64,000 nt of DNA from Epiperipatus broadwayi (taxonomy: Eukaryota > Onychophora > Udeonychophora > Euonychophora > Peripatidae), in assembly GCA_028023455.1 (NCBI GenBank), contig JAQFVV010006200.1:6458506-6522505 (forward strand). Reading direction: 5' to 3'. The position numbers were made by a program, and so were the translations under genes. Of this stretch, positions 45,271-55,859 are shown in pieces (the first letter of the stretch is position 1; every line of letters starts with the position of its first letter). The notes below the pieces were generated by a model. That model searched no databases. It worked only from the letters and a program-made list of their open reading frames with translations, and was not told the origin of the DNA.

Positions 45271-45354
45271 AATCAAAATACTCTAGGATACACTCTACAA
45301 AATTCAATATGCACATACTGAATTTTGTAGAGTGTATTCTAGAATATTTTGATT
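45271..45354. repeat. 36-bp hairpin (inverted repeat)
   Basis: The arms 45271-45306 and 45319-45354 are complementary with only a few mismatches around a 12-nt loop (atatgcacatac region). It begins about 40 nt beyond the CTGAGGA motif. Confidence 0.8.
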
Positions 45355-45516
45355 ACTACTGTATATATATGTAAATTAAAAATACTTTGATATATAATGA
45401 AAGTACAAAAAATTGTTTTAATTTCAATTTGCAATTATAGAATTTGAAATTGTTCTTTGCATTATGTTTTTAAATTGGAATATCTTGATTTTGTTTTATG
45501 TTCTCTTGAGTAGTAA

Positions 45517-45739
45517 TCAATAAAATTTGGGGAAATTAAAGAATTTGCAAAAAATGTATTTAAATATGGGAGACTTACTTATGAATTAGCAAACAAGTTA
45601 TTAAATATTCACCTGATAACACAGAAATTTAACAGAAGCTTCAATTTATTGGCAACATCTAAACATAGTCTTAGTAGAGTTATGAATCTATTAGAAAAAA
45701 CAAATCAGCACAAAGAAAATATATTTGATACTTTGTGAT
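45517..45739 (+). pseudogene. Coding-like segment of unknown origin
   Basis: Open for about 74 codons without an ATG at its head, ending in TGA. The translation (for example RLTYELANKLLNIH, NLLATSKHSLSRVMNLLEKT) has balanced, amphipathic, protein-like composition unlike random AT-rich translation. It is followed by further Lys-rich broken pieces to about 46330. Probably the relic of a transposon ORF; I do not recognise the family. Confidence 0.35.
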
Positions 45740-46339
45740 CAAATCACATGCAGGGATGGATTTTAGAAAAGCTTTCTAATATAGCGTAGATAAGTAAGAA
45801 ATTCAATTAGAATAGTTGTAGATTAATATTTCGTACATTTAGAAAATTATTTAATAGAGTTTTGATGTATGTATTAAAAATAATATGGATAAAAAAATCA
45901 TCGCATGTATATATGAATCAGTAAGGATTAGATAGAACTGGTGGTAAGGTCTATTAGAGTGAGTTATTTTCATTCTAGTTTACTTATTAAATACTGGTAT
46001 TTAGAGAAAAGAAAAATAATAGGAGCAAGGGAATACAGTTTAAAGTTTACTGATATGGCAAAATTTGAAGATACCAAGTTTGGATTTACATAAATAGTGG
46101 TCTTTATGCTACGTCTTTTTATTGTCAGATTTCTTTTACAATTTGAAAGGCATGGGGAAATATGTGGATATAAAAATGAATTGGCTATCTATCATTAGGC
46201 CTAAATTCCAGCATAAGAAATATATGTGCAATATAATAAAATACTTTAAACATCATGACATGAAAAGATCATGTTCTTATCTATTTATGTGTAACTTTAC
46301 ATTCCAGTACATTACTAATCATTATTTAAAATGAGATTA

Positions 46340-47400
46340 TGCTTAATGGTGCTAGTGAGGATGGATGATTACTTTCTAAATAATTACAATCTAAACATTG
46401 TGCTTGTAAAATGTATTGCTTATTATATAATTTAACATCTAATATTAGCACCAAGTAAATTATAATATTTCAGAAGTGCTAATAAGATTATTTAAAAAAA
46501 GGATTTAAAGTGAATGTTTTATAAGATTGACTCATAAGTGCATTCGTATTTGAAAATAAGATGGTCGTTCTTATTTTCTATCTTGTGGCTTGGGCAAGAG
46601 TATTCTTGTAGTTATAACATCACTGTTTGATGGTGCAGTTGAGGATAAAATAATTACCTTCTATATAATTACAATTTAAACACGGCACTTATAAAATTTG
46701 ATTATTATATAATTAAAGTTTATAAAAATTAAATCATAAAACATTTTTTCACTGATGCATTAAGATTTTACGTTTATTCATGTTTAGTCAAAATGTACAA
46801 CCTTGTTTTCCCGGAAAGTGCTTAGCTATAAAGGATTTTAATTTAAATGAAGCTTCACGGATTATGTAATTAACATATTTATATTTATTATTTACTAATT
46901 ATTATGTATTGAGAATCGAATGACACCTGTGATTATATATAACGTAATCCTACAATAATAAATAGCATTGTCAGCAGATTCCCATGACTAGTTTTCTAGT
47001 ACTATTTCACAACAGCAAGTGATTATAATGCATTCATCCTTTGATCTCTTTACTTATACTATTTGAATTTAATCTAAAGTTTGAAAATAGCTTAGCATTA
47101 ATTATAAGCTAATTACATAAGCTCAATTTATATTGATCTTTTGATAATAAGAACAGGATAGTGTGATCCATAAGTTTGTGGCTCCTAATAAACTCATGAT
47201 TGAGTATTTGTGCCTAGAGCAAAATAAAAAGCTGTATCAAGTTAGACAATGTAGATTTTGTCTCATTATTTTTACAAAGATATAAATATGCTAAACTTGA
47301 AGTCACAACCTGAAAGCTCATTATAGATAAAAATCTAATTGAAAGCCTTGTCCAAAGAAAGAAAAAACTGAAAAAAGACTTCTAATAATATACCTGTATA
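46340..47400. other. Intergenic sequence, nothing identified
   Basis: AT-rich with no recognisable signal. Confidence 0.4.
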
Positions 47401-47411
47401 TATATATATAT

Positions 47412-47468
47412 GTTGGAGAGACCTTCATCCTGCAGTGGATTGATAATGGTTGATGATGATGATATATA
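47412..47468 (+). mobile_element. Short LINE 3' end with GAT-repeat tail
   Basis: gttggagagaccttcatcct and gcagtggattgataatgg encode VGETFILQWIDNG and then stop in a gatgatgat tail. An F(I/L)QW.D-stop-(GAT)n ending is common to 3' ends of several animal LINEs that end in microsatellites. Confidence 0.55.
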
Positions 47469-47469
47469 T

Positions 47470-49200
47470 ATGCATCAATATATTAAAATTTGTCGGCAAC
47501 ACCATTTAGTTTTCATTATTCAATTTTTGGTTAGAGTAAGCCAAAATTTTGTCATTAGCAGATAAAATATGGTATAGAGTTAATAATATATATTATAAAA
47601 CTCACAAAATTACTCAATGAATGTATGATTATGCCTTTAATCATTAACTTATCTTAAGAAATAGTAAGTATTATTAATTTGGCGTTCTAAATATGAAGCT
47701 GGTTGTTGAAAAAGATTATTTGTTTCTTTTTCTAATAAAAACTAATTACATGCTGATTGGAATTTCAGACTCCTCAGATCACTACTGAGACTAGGACCAT
47801 GGATTAAAATTCATAAGGACCAGAATTTCTTCTATCCATATAAAAAGTTTATATTTTAATACTAATTAAAAATGAGATGAATGTATGTGTGATCACAGTG
47901 GTAGTTACTTAACTCATTCTGAAATTGAGATTCTCTGATATGGCATATGTAAATTAACACTTTTTCTACACAAGTTCTTTTACTTTTGTTTATTGAAAAA
48001 ATAATTAAAAACCCCAGGCATATATATATAAGTACACGCAGCACTTGGGATTTCTCAATTTTAAGAAATTACAATTTGGGGTTTTCTAATAAAAACTTTG
48101 AATACACAGTATAAATTAAAACTGGGCATTTTATTTTGTATTGTTTCATAGTGAATTATTTTTAATTGTCAGTGACAAATCCTGTAAAATTGTTAAATAT
48201 TTTTGTAGTAAAAAAATATTGTTTGTTATATATTCTCCAATTTAAATTCTTAATAAGTTTTTTTGGGAATTGCTGTAAACCTTTGATTAATGCAATTTCT
48301 CTGCCTGAAGGGAGGTGAAATCAGCAGGATATTATAATCACAAGATAACTTGATTGTCATTGATGAGTTTGCATTTATTCAGTATGGTTTACATACTTAA
48401 AACCACTCTTGGTAAATACTTAAAATTTAATATCTCTATGAAAATATTATGTTATTGGGGGAATTACTTTGCTTTCTAAAAAATTCCCAACCTCATCTTT
48501 TAGTCTCTTGCAGGCTGGTTCATACATCAAAAATAATTCAAAGGCTGTAAAATATTTGTTGATGCGAAAATTTTAAAATCAGTGGGTCAGTTAGTTACAT
48601 TTTACCTTATTCTAGTACTATTTATTTTAAGTCCTGATATTTTTATTGGCATTATGATTTATGTAATATAAATTTGGTTCTTTTGATACTTAATCAAGGG
48701 TTTACTGTAATTTTTAAAATTCAAAACAAACAAAAAAAAAATTGTGAAATGTGTTTTTATTTACTATAATACAAAAATTATGATGTAAAAATATTAAGTC
48801 AAGAATTAAAGCATTTCATTTACAACCAAATTATAAAAGTATTAATGGAGTAAATGGCTGACATCAGATGCCATCACTGTCTAAAGCAAAGAAGCTACTA
48901 GGATCATAATTGTCTCAATTAAAAATGTATTTCCAGTTTGTTTGTTTTTTTAAAAAATAACCAATACATTTGTCATTATTAATTATAATTTTTATTTTAA
49001 AATACATGAACAATAAAAAAAAAATGTAAATTCTGAAAATATTTTTGAAAGATTTTTATAAAATATTTAAAATAAATACTTATAATGAATCCATTGTTTT
49101 TTATTTATTCGATCCTTCTGTATAAACTAAATAATATTACATATACTCTTGAAGATTAATTACCAGTAATAGAATGAATCATCTTAATATAAAATTATAC
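47470..49200. other. Intergenic sequence, nothing identified
   Basis: AT-rich with short homopolymers; no gene or element recognised. Confidence 0.4.
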
Positions 49201-50392
49201 ATATATGTCAATGAATACATTAAACTTCATTTTAAAACTTATTTTTATAAGATTATGATAAAAATAAAATACATCCAATGTTTCGGCTATTTTATATAGT
49301 CTCTTCCAAAGAACACTAAAAAATATAAATATATAATAATAAATATCATATATTCCAAACAAATGCAAAAATATTAAAAAATGTTAAAAATTCTCTTTAC
49401 CTCAACACCTCTTTCTATTACAAACAATCTCAACTTAATCAAATTTTTACATTTATATACCAATCCAAAAAAATACCTTATAAGTCATGTGATATCTGAC
49501 TTGTTATTATTACTAACATTTAATTAACAAACGTATTATTTTCTTTTTTATTAACATCCTCTTTAATTCAGGTTTAATTTCACTAATGTAAATTCCTTTC
49601 TTTATCATTCTTTCACGGTATGATTTTATACATTCTAAAGGTTTTATTTCAAAATCTTTATGATTAAATTTATTCATATGATTGTAAATAGCAGAATTTT
49701 TATCACTTAAATGCTGTTTTAATCTAATTTCCAATTTATTCTTTGTAGTCTCAACATATGATATCTCTATATTGTTTCTAAAACAATTCAAACATTTTAT
49801 TATGTAAACTGAATTCATAATCTTTAATTTATTACATTTCCTATTATTATTAATTAAAAAATTTCAACTTTTTTCTTTTTATAAACTGGATAAATGAAAA
49901 CATTATATTTCTTATTAATCATTTTAAATAATTTTCTAACTTTAACAAAAAAATCTTTGGATATATTGAAACCAATATAAATGACATTTTTTTCATTCTT
50001 ATTCTTATTTAATCCCATTCTATTTTTTATTTTATCAATATTTTTATTAGAAAATAAATGTTTAATAATATCTCTAGGATAATCATTTATAAAACACTCG
50101 TGCTTTATCACATTAATCTCACCCTTAAACAAATTATTATTTGAACATAACTTAATTGCTCCAAAAATTTTATTATTATTATTTATTTTACTATGATTAT
50201 CAATATTTGATAACCAATTATTTAATAATCCAAAAAATGTTTTTTCTTCTATATACAGAAGTTTCTATAATAACACTATTATTACCAATTTTTTAAAAAA
50301 TCTTAACATCCACTATAATAACATTTAATATTTTCTTTTTCCATAGTAAATTTAATTTTCTCCTCTTTACTATTAATATATTTCAAAAAATT
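49201..50392 (-). mobile_element. Penelope-like element, truncated, left arm of an inverted pair
   Basis: The minus strand encodes the RT thumb region (GEINVIKHECFINDYPRDII, matching the +E+..I+..F..N.YP..I pattern) and then a GIY-YIG-like end: SVYIIKCLNCFRNNIEISYV, KLEIRLKQHLSDKNSAIYNH and KPLECIKSY.ERMIKKGIYI. The G of GIY and YIG are lost (VYI...SYV), so the nuclease is probably dead. Its 3' flank on the minus strand has the GACTA...TAGCC-GAAAC-ATTGG motif typical of Penelope-like ends. Confidence 0.8.
49284..49316 (-). repeat. Decayed hammerhead-like motif at the Penelope-like 3' end
   Basis: The minus strand reads TGGAAGA, stem GACTA/TAGCC (four of five pairs), GAAA, C-ATT-GG. Five of seven CUGANGA positions fit. 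The mirror copy near 51365-51398 keeps the stem (GACTA/TAGTT) and GAAA. Confidence 0.35.
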
Positions 50393-50492
50393 ATCTGCAA
50401 TTTTTTTATTACCAATTTTATAAACCAATTTTTTATGTTAGGTACGTTGATTATTTTATGGTTTTTAACGGTAATAAAAGGAAAGGTAGGTA

Positions 50493-51473
50493 ATTTTTGA
50501 AATATATTAATAGTAAAGAGGAAAAAATTAAATTTACTATGGAAAAAGAAAATATTAATGTTATTGAATATATGGATGTTAAGACTTCTCAAAAAATTGA
50601 TAATATAGTAATGTTACTATAGAAACTTCTGTATATATATATAAACATTTTTTGGATTATTAAATAATTGGTTATCTGATGTTGATAATCATGGTAAAAT
50701 AAATATTAATAATAAAATTCTTAGAGCAATTAAATTATGTTCAAATAATAATTTGTTTAAGGGTGAGATTAATATGATAAAGCATGAGCGTTTTATAAAT
50801 GATTATCCTAGAGATATTATTAAACATTTATTTTCTAATAAAAATATTGATAAAATAAATAGAATAAGATTAAATAAGAACGAAAAAAGGTAATTTATAT
50901 TGGTTTCAATATATCCAAAGATTTGTTTGTTAAAGTTAGAAAATTATTTAAAATGATTAATAAGAAATATAATGTTTTCATTTATCCAGTTTATAAAAAG
51001 AAAAGTTTAAATTTTTTAATTAATAATAATAATAATAAGGCATATAATAATTTAGAGATTATAAATTCAGTTTACATAATAAAATGTTTGAATTGTTATC
51101 GAAAGAATATGTTGGGACTACAAAGAATATATTTAAACATAAAGATTTTGAAATTAAACCTGAATTTAGAAAAGAAAATAATAGATTTGTTAATTAAATG
51201 TTTTAAGGTATTTTTTTGGGGATGGGTATATAAATGTAAAAATTTGATTAAGTTGAGATTGTAATAGAAAAAGTGTTGAGATAAAGAGAATTTTTAGTAT
51301 TTTTACATTTGTTTGAAATATGTGATATTTATTATTATATATTTGGTTTTTTTTTTAGTGTTCCTTGAAAAAGACTACATAAAATAGTTGAAATGTTGGA
51401 TGTATTTTATTTTTATTATAATTATATAAAAACAAGTTTTAAAAAGAAGTTTAATGTATTCATTGACATATAT
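50493..51473 (+). mobile_element. Penelope-like element, truncated, right arm of the inverted pair
   Basis: The mirror image of 49201-50392 on the plus strand: FTMEKENINVIEYMDV (RT region before YRKPT), KILRAIKLCSNNNLFKGEIN and HERFINDYPRDIIKHLF. It has frameshifts and an internal deletion that removes much of the nuclease (around 51105-51150). The 3' flank repeats gactacataaaatagttgaa and atgttggatgtattttattt. About 100 nt of unrelated spacer separate the two arms, which point away from each other. Confidence 0.8.
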
Positions 51474-52022
51474 GGGAAATTATGAACTATTTTGAAAAGA
51501 AAAAATGTGTCTATATTTTAAAAATTATACATGTATTCATTCTATTACTACATGGAAGAACTAAAACTTTGATATAGCAATCAGAGCATTGGAATGCCTG
51601 CTAATAAACTTGTGAAATAAATGTAATAGCCAGAAGATAATTGTTGACTACGAAAAACACAGTAATGTATTATATTTTCTATAAGTAAAGCAAATAAAGT
51701 TTATACTATATAAAATATTCTAGCAAAATCTGATTTATGATGTTTAAAAATATTCATTTGAATGTATTTCCATATTTTACAACTCAAAAGTTGGTTATTA
51801 CACTTAATATCCATTTTATTTTATATAGATCTCAGTAGAGGATCTTCTAATGCTCTGACTCATATATTACAAAGGACATACAGTGGGCCATTATATATCC
51901 ACTGTATTTAAATTAGTGCAAAATAGATCATGCTTTGCTTACAATAAGTGTATGCATTCATACTCCTTAATACATCATTTTCTTCTATAATTTTTTAAAT
52001 TCTAGATTTTTCTCTTCATTAT

Positions 52023-52090
52023 TTATGGACGAATGGTTCTTTTTTTAACCCAAACAGGACAAATGGTTCTTTTTTTATTAATCCAAACAG
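52023..52090 (+). repeat. Two-unit tandem duplication of about 31 bp
   Basis: atggacgaatggttcttttt...acccaaacag is followed at once by gacaaatggttctttttttattaatccaaacag; the units differ by a small indel. Confidence 0.75.
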
Positions 52091-52399
52091 ATGGGCTCAG
52101 AATATTAACACTGAATGAACTTCACAAATTCTTGACAGAACTGCAACGATCACTAGATTTATGGTTGAAAGCTATTTCAAATAAAATTTTACGTTTTGAT
52201 AAAAAAAAAAGGGTAAAATATGTAATTGATTTAAATCATCACGATAGAGTGAATACATACAAATGTGAGAAAGCATGACTTTCTGAAATACAAGAAAATT
52301 CACGTTGCCTATCAGAAAATAATATGCATGAAAGTAGAGTAATATGACATTAAATCCATTATAGATTAAAACCAAGTTTTATTACATAGATGTAAATAA

Positions 52400-53350
52400 T
52401 AAAAACACCCACAAAGTCATTAACATGCTTCTATTTTACAAGGAATGGGAATTAGATTATTTAGAGAAATATTAAATCATTTATCATGGAAAAAATCTAA
52501 TTCCCCAAAAAATATTGGCTTACTTAAGAATAATAACTCTTAAGAGTCTCGGGTTTTAAAGCAATCGGGTCATGAAATGTATAATGTCCATGTTCTTCAA
52601 ACCAATCAAGTTTGCAATTAAATCATTATCAAACTTGACTGATTTGGAAATGTATGCACCTCCTCTATGTAAAAGAAAGATGATCAATCATACTATTCGT
52701 TGTCTCCAAAAGACCAATTAAATTTAAGCAATAGACTGCTGCAATTTTCAGCAAGAGATAATTTTATTTTTAAAATTTGCTATAGCATTTTAGTATGTAG
52801 ACTGCTCATTTGATTTTATTCAAGATATTTCTTTTTTTAAAAACCCATTTTTATTAATTCCCCAATACTACGAGGATTCAAAGACACTTCTTTATATTAA
52901 ATATTTCAATAATAAAATCTAGATTATTATAAAAAAAATGTGTAAAAAGCCATAACAAAGTATCACTGATGATAAGAAATGTTTTATTTGTTCATTGTCA
53001 AATTTGACGCCTTGCAACATGTATTCCACGAATAAATGTGATTTACAAAAGATGTTCATTTATTATTCGCATGTATGTGGTCAAGGGTATTGATTGTATG
53101 AGATCTGTATTCAAATCCTCTACAATTACATCTAAACTCAAAGTGTATTAAATTATACTTGTATTCTAATACATTAATCTCTAAAATTCACCTCTTTTAA
53201 AATGATATGTATCTAAGTTACAGTTTTACAAACTTTTAAATAGCGACCATTTTTTCCCTCTAAGAATGCTATTAAATAGGATGGAAAAAAAATGAATAAA
53301 TTTTCTGTAAACGTGTTACATTAATTCCAATTAATTTTTAATTTGAACCT
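52400..53350. other. Intergenic sequence, nothing identified
   Basis: AT-rich; no coding or RNA gene seen. Confidence 0.35.
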
Positions 53351-53353
53351 CCG

Positions 53354-53370
53354 CCCCCCCCCCCCCCCCC
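53354..53370 (+). repeat. Poly-C run
   Basis: An uninterrupted run of 17 C in otherwise AT-rich DNA, followed by gacacacac. Capable of i-motif/G-quadruplex structure and prone to length error in sequencing. Confidence 0.9.
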
Positions 53371-53399
53371 GACACACACTTTTGCTCTTTGTGTGAAAA

Positions 53400-54250
53400 T
53401 TCATGCAACCATTCATTATAGCAATTTTTCAAAAATGGCCACCATTTTTTTAAAATGCAGTCACTTCATAATTACAATAGGATGCCAATATCATTTATAC
53501 TTTTGATTCATGCCAAGAAAAGAAGTTTTATTCACTATGGAATTTCAAAAAATTTCCTATCACATAATAAAACAAAAATAAATCAGAAAAATATGCATTA
53601 CATTTGCTAAAATATTATGTACCTACTTATTTTTATTTAACATTAAAACTAATAAAATTATCAAATCATTTAAAGCAACAATTTTTTTTCATTATGATAA
53701 AATGTAACAATTCATGCCAACAAAGTTTTATTAGTTAAATAATTTTAAAAAATTTGATCACACACTAAACTAAAAATAAATTAGAAGATATATATTAAAC
53801 TGACCAATCTATTTCTTTTTTTTTTTCTCATATGTCAAAGCATTGATCGGGAAGCGAACCTGGGACAAGCTGCTTGGAAGGCAGCTATGCTAACCGCTAG
53901 GCCACCAACACTTGAATGTGTTTGTATTGCAATATAAGACTGACATCATTTCAAGTACTTTGGCAACTGCATTAGCTTATTTATTTTTCAATTTGCATTA
54001 AATAAAAAATTAAGTTTCATTATTAACATAATTTTGATCACATGATAAAATACAGTTTATTTCTAACACTAGGGATGCACTTCAGGGGGGAAAAAACCCA
54101 ACACAGCATGCTATAAAATTCATTAATAGTTTATATGCCTTATTACATTTGATATTTTTTGTAAATATGTTTAGTATTATCTCTGGTTTCCAATTTTAAA
54201 TTTTTTTAAAACGAAATATTCAAAGTTTGTTGTATTTCGAATCTACATTA
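53400..54250 (+). repeat. Loosely repeated units, interrupted by a tRNA relic
   Basis: Phrases such as gccaagaaaagaagttttatt / gccaacaaagttttattagt and the following aaaaatttcctatcacataa / aaaaatttgatcacacacta recur about 230 nt apart, with a third weaker copy near 54010-54070, suggesting an old tandem repeat. Confidence 0.4.
53840..53911 (-). pseudogene. tRNA-Gly(UCC)-like relic
   Basis: The 72-nt minus strand closely follows animal tRNA-Gly(UCC): GTGTTGGTGGCCTAGCGGTT, AGCATAGCTGCCTTCCAAGC, AGCTTGTCCCAGGTTCGCTT and CCCGATCAATGC. The anticodon arm GCTGC-CTTCCAA-GCAGC is perfect, with anticodon TCC (plus-strand 53876-53878). The acceptor stem pairs only with several G-T, and the T stem has two mismatches (CCAGG against CCCGA), so a working tRNA is unlikely. 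It may be the head of a SINE, because a related copy lies at 41866-41954. Confidence 0.75.
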
Positions 54251-54594
54251 ATGAATTACAATTTTTACTATAGGAAAACAATTGTTTATTTTTTTACTAA
54301 AGAGTTTAATGATTACACTGTGTTTATTATTAAAGATGTAATTGAGAATTAAAATATTATGGATGAAGTTAATTAGAGATCCAACTGCAAATGTGACCCT
54401 ATTATAGATCAAGAACTTTCAACTTGACTAACCTCTGGACATAATGGGCCATTACTTCATCACAGAGCTATAAATTTAAATCTGAGGCACACAGATCAGA
54501 ATTCAAACAGACCTCTCTATAAATATCAGTTTTGAAAAAGTTAGCCACAAGCTCAATAACACTTAAAAGAAATTATTTGCTTTATTTGAGATGG

Positions 54595-54815
54595 TTATAT
54601 TTCTTCAGTATTAAGTTATAGATTGTTTTAAAATCAAAGATTGTAATAATATTACGTAAAAACATATCTACATGCTGGACAAAATAAAAACAAACCAGAT
54701 AGAATAAACTCTTTGATATATTCCGTTTTTAATCTAAAAAATATAAACTAGAGTCTTGCTTTTATTCAATTATTTCCGATTAAATCATTTTACATTTTAA
54801 GAATAATAAAAATAT
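54595..54815 (+). repeat. Dispersed repeat, copy of 34605-34862
   Basis: See the shared blocks listed for 34605-34862. This copy ends about 100 nt before the hammerhead-like sequence at 54921. Confidence 0.75.
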
Positions 54816-54914
54816 ATCAAACATTTATTATTACTTATTCCAGCATATATATATATATTTACTAATTTCAAATAAAAATGTAACAATTTACTATAAATAC
54901 TCTTCATATAATAT

Positions 54915-54991
54915 ATATATGGGAGATAGTGACCTGGGCCAATTGATGAGTGCTGGTTCAGCACAAAATGCATCTTGGGGGGGGGGGGGGG
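54915..54991 (+). ncRNA. Degenerate hammerhead ribozyme copy running into a poly-G tract
   Basis: TTGATGA (54943-54949; first core C changed to T), a perfect stem II GTGCT/AGCAC with loop GGTTC (54950-54964), AAAA (54965-54968; first G lost) and a palindromic stem III ATGCAT. The cleavage nucleotide is C at 54974. Stem I is CCAA (54939-54942) against TTGG (54975-54978). The upstream gggagata...cctgggccaa matches the foldback arms. The stem I 3' side has become 15 G (54977-54991). Two core substitutions predict loss of activity. Confidence 0.65.
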
Positions 54992-55252
54992 CATTTGTTT
55001 TTTATTGCATCTTTATTTATATGAATTTAAAAAGAATGGGGAGGTTATGGAATTTGTTTAATATTCAAATAAATATTGACAAAAGTCAAATAGCATTTTT
55101 AAAATAATTTATTTACAGTATCTGGTTTTCTTCCCACTTAGAAAAGTTTTCTACATATCTTTCTTCTGATCTCACAATGTGATAAACTATGGCTTCCCCT
55201 TTATTGGATTCAGGAATCTCTTGGTCATTATGCCCAGAGAAACCTGATAGCC

Positions 55253-55327
55253 ACTTATCCTTTCCATTCCCCACTCTTAAGTTTTTCCCCACTTATCCTT
55301 TCCATTCCCCACTCTTAAGTTTTTCCC
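55253..55327 (+). repeat. 38-bp tandem duplication inside the LINE
   Basis: acttatcctttccattcccc followed by actcttaagtttttcccc occurs twice in a row (55253-55290 and 55291-55327), nearly identical, hence recent compared with the LINE itself. Confidence 0.85.
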
Positions 55328-55859
55328 ATATTCTTTTCTAAACTCCTCCATCCCATTTCCACAATTATTATCTTTGTCCACTCTATAGCCTTTATAGCTA
55401 GATCCCCCTTATCTTTTTCCAAACCCAGCATAAAAACCAAGAACCCACTTTCTGTATAATCACTTTGTTTATATTCTCCCACAACTTCATTATTTGCACT
55501 CCTGCTTGTAAACTTGCAGATTACATCACACACATTTCTCCATTTATGTGTATATTCTCTTGTTGCTAATGATCCTGTTTGAGCTTTAAACAGTAAACTA
55601 GTTTCCTTGCTCTTATCATAATTTAACTCACACTCTATATTGTTTACTTCTACATATATTCAAACTTTTTATTCTCCATACTAGTATTCAATCTCTCCAA
55701 CTCCTACTTATTAATATATCAATTTTTCTATCTCATTCTTTGCCATTATAACACAACAATTCTCCTAACACCATTATCCCATCTTTCGTACAAGTATACT
55801 GACAAAGTTTTTATCCAAATCTTTTGCATACCATAGTGCGTTTCACACCCATCTTGTTG

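Noticed and set aside
50383-50592. 69-codon minus-strand ORF at the centre of the Penelope-like inverted pair
   Set aside because: It reads the antisense of the right arm and the spacer; the real RT remnant there is on the plus strand.
53840-53911. Functional tRNA-Gly gene
   Set aside because: Two T-stem mismatches and several weak acceptor pairs; no clear T-run terminator right after the minus-strand 3' end, and a related repeat copy exists.
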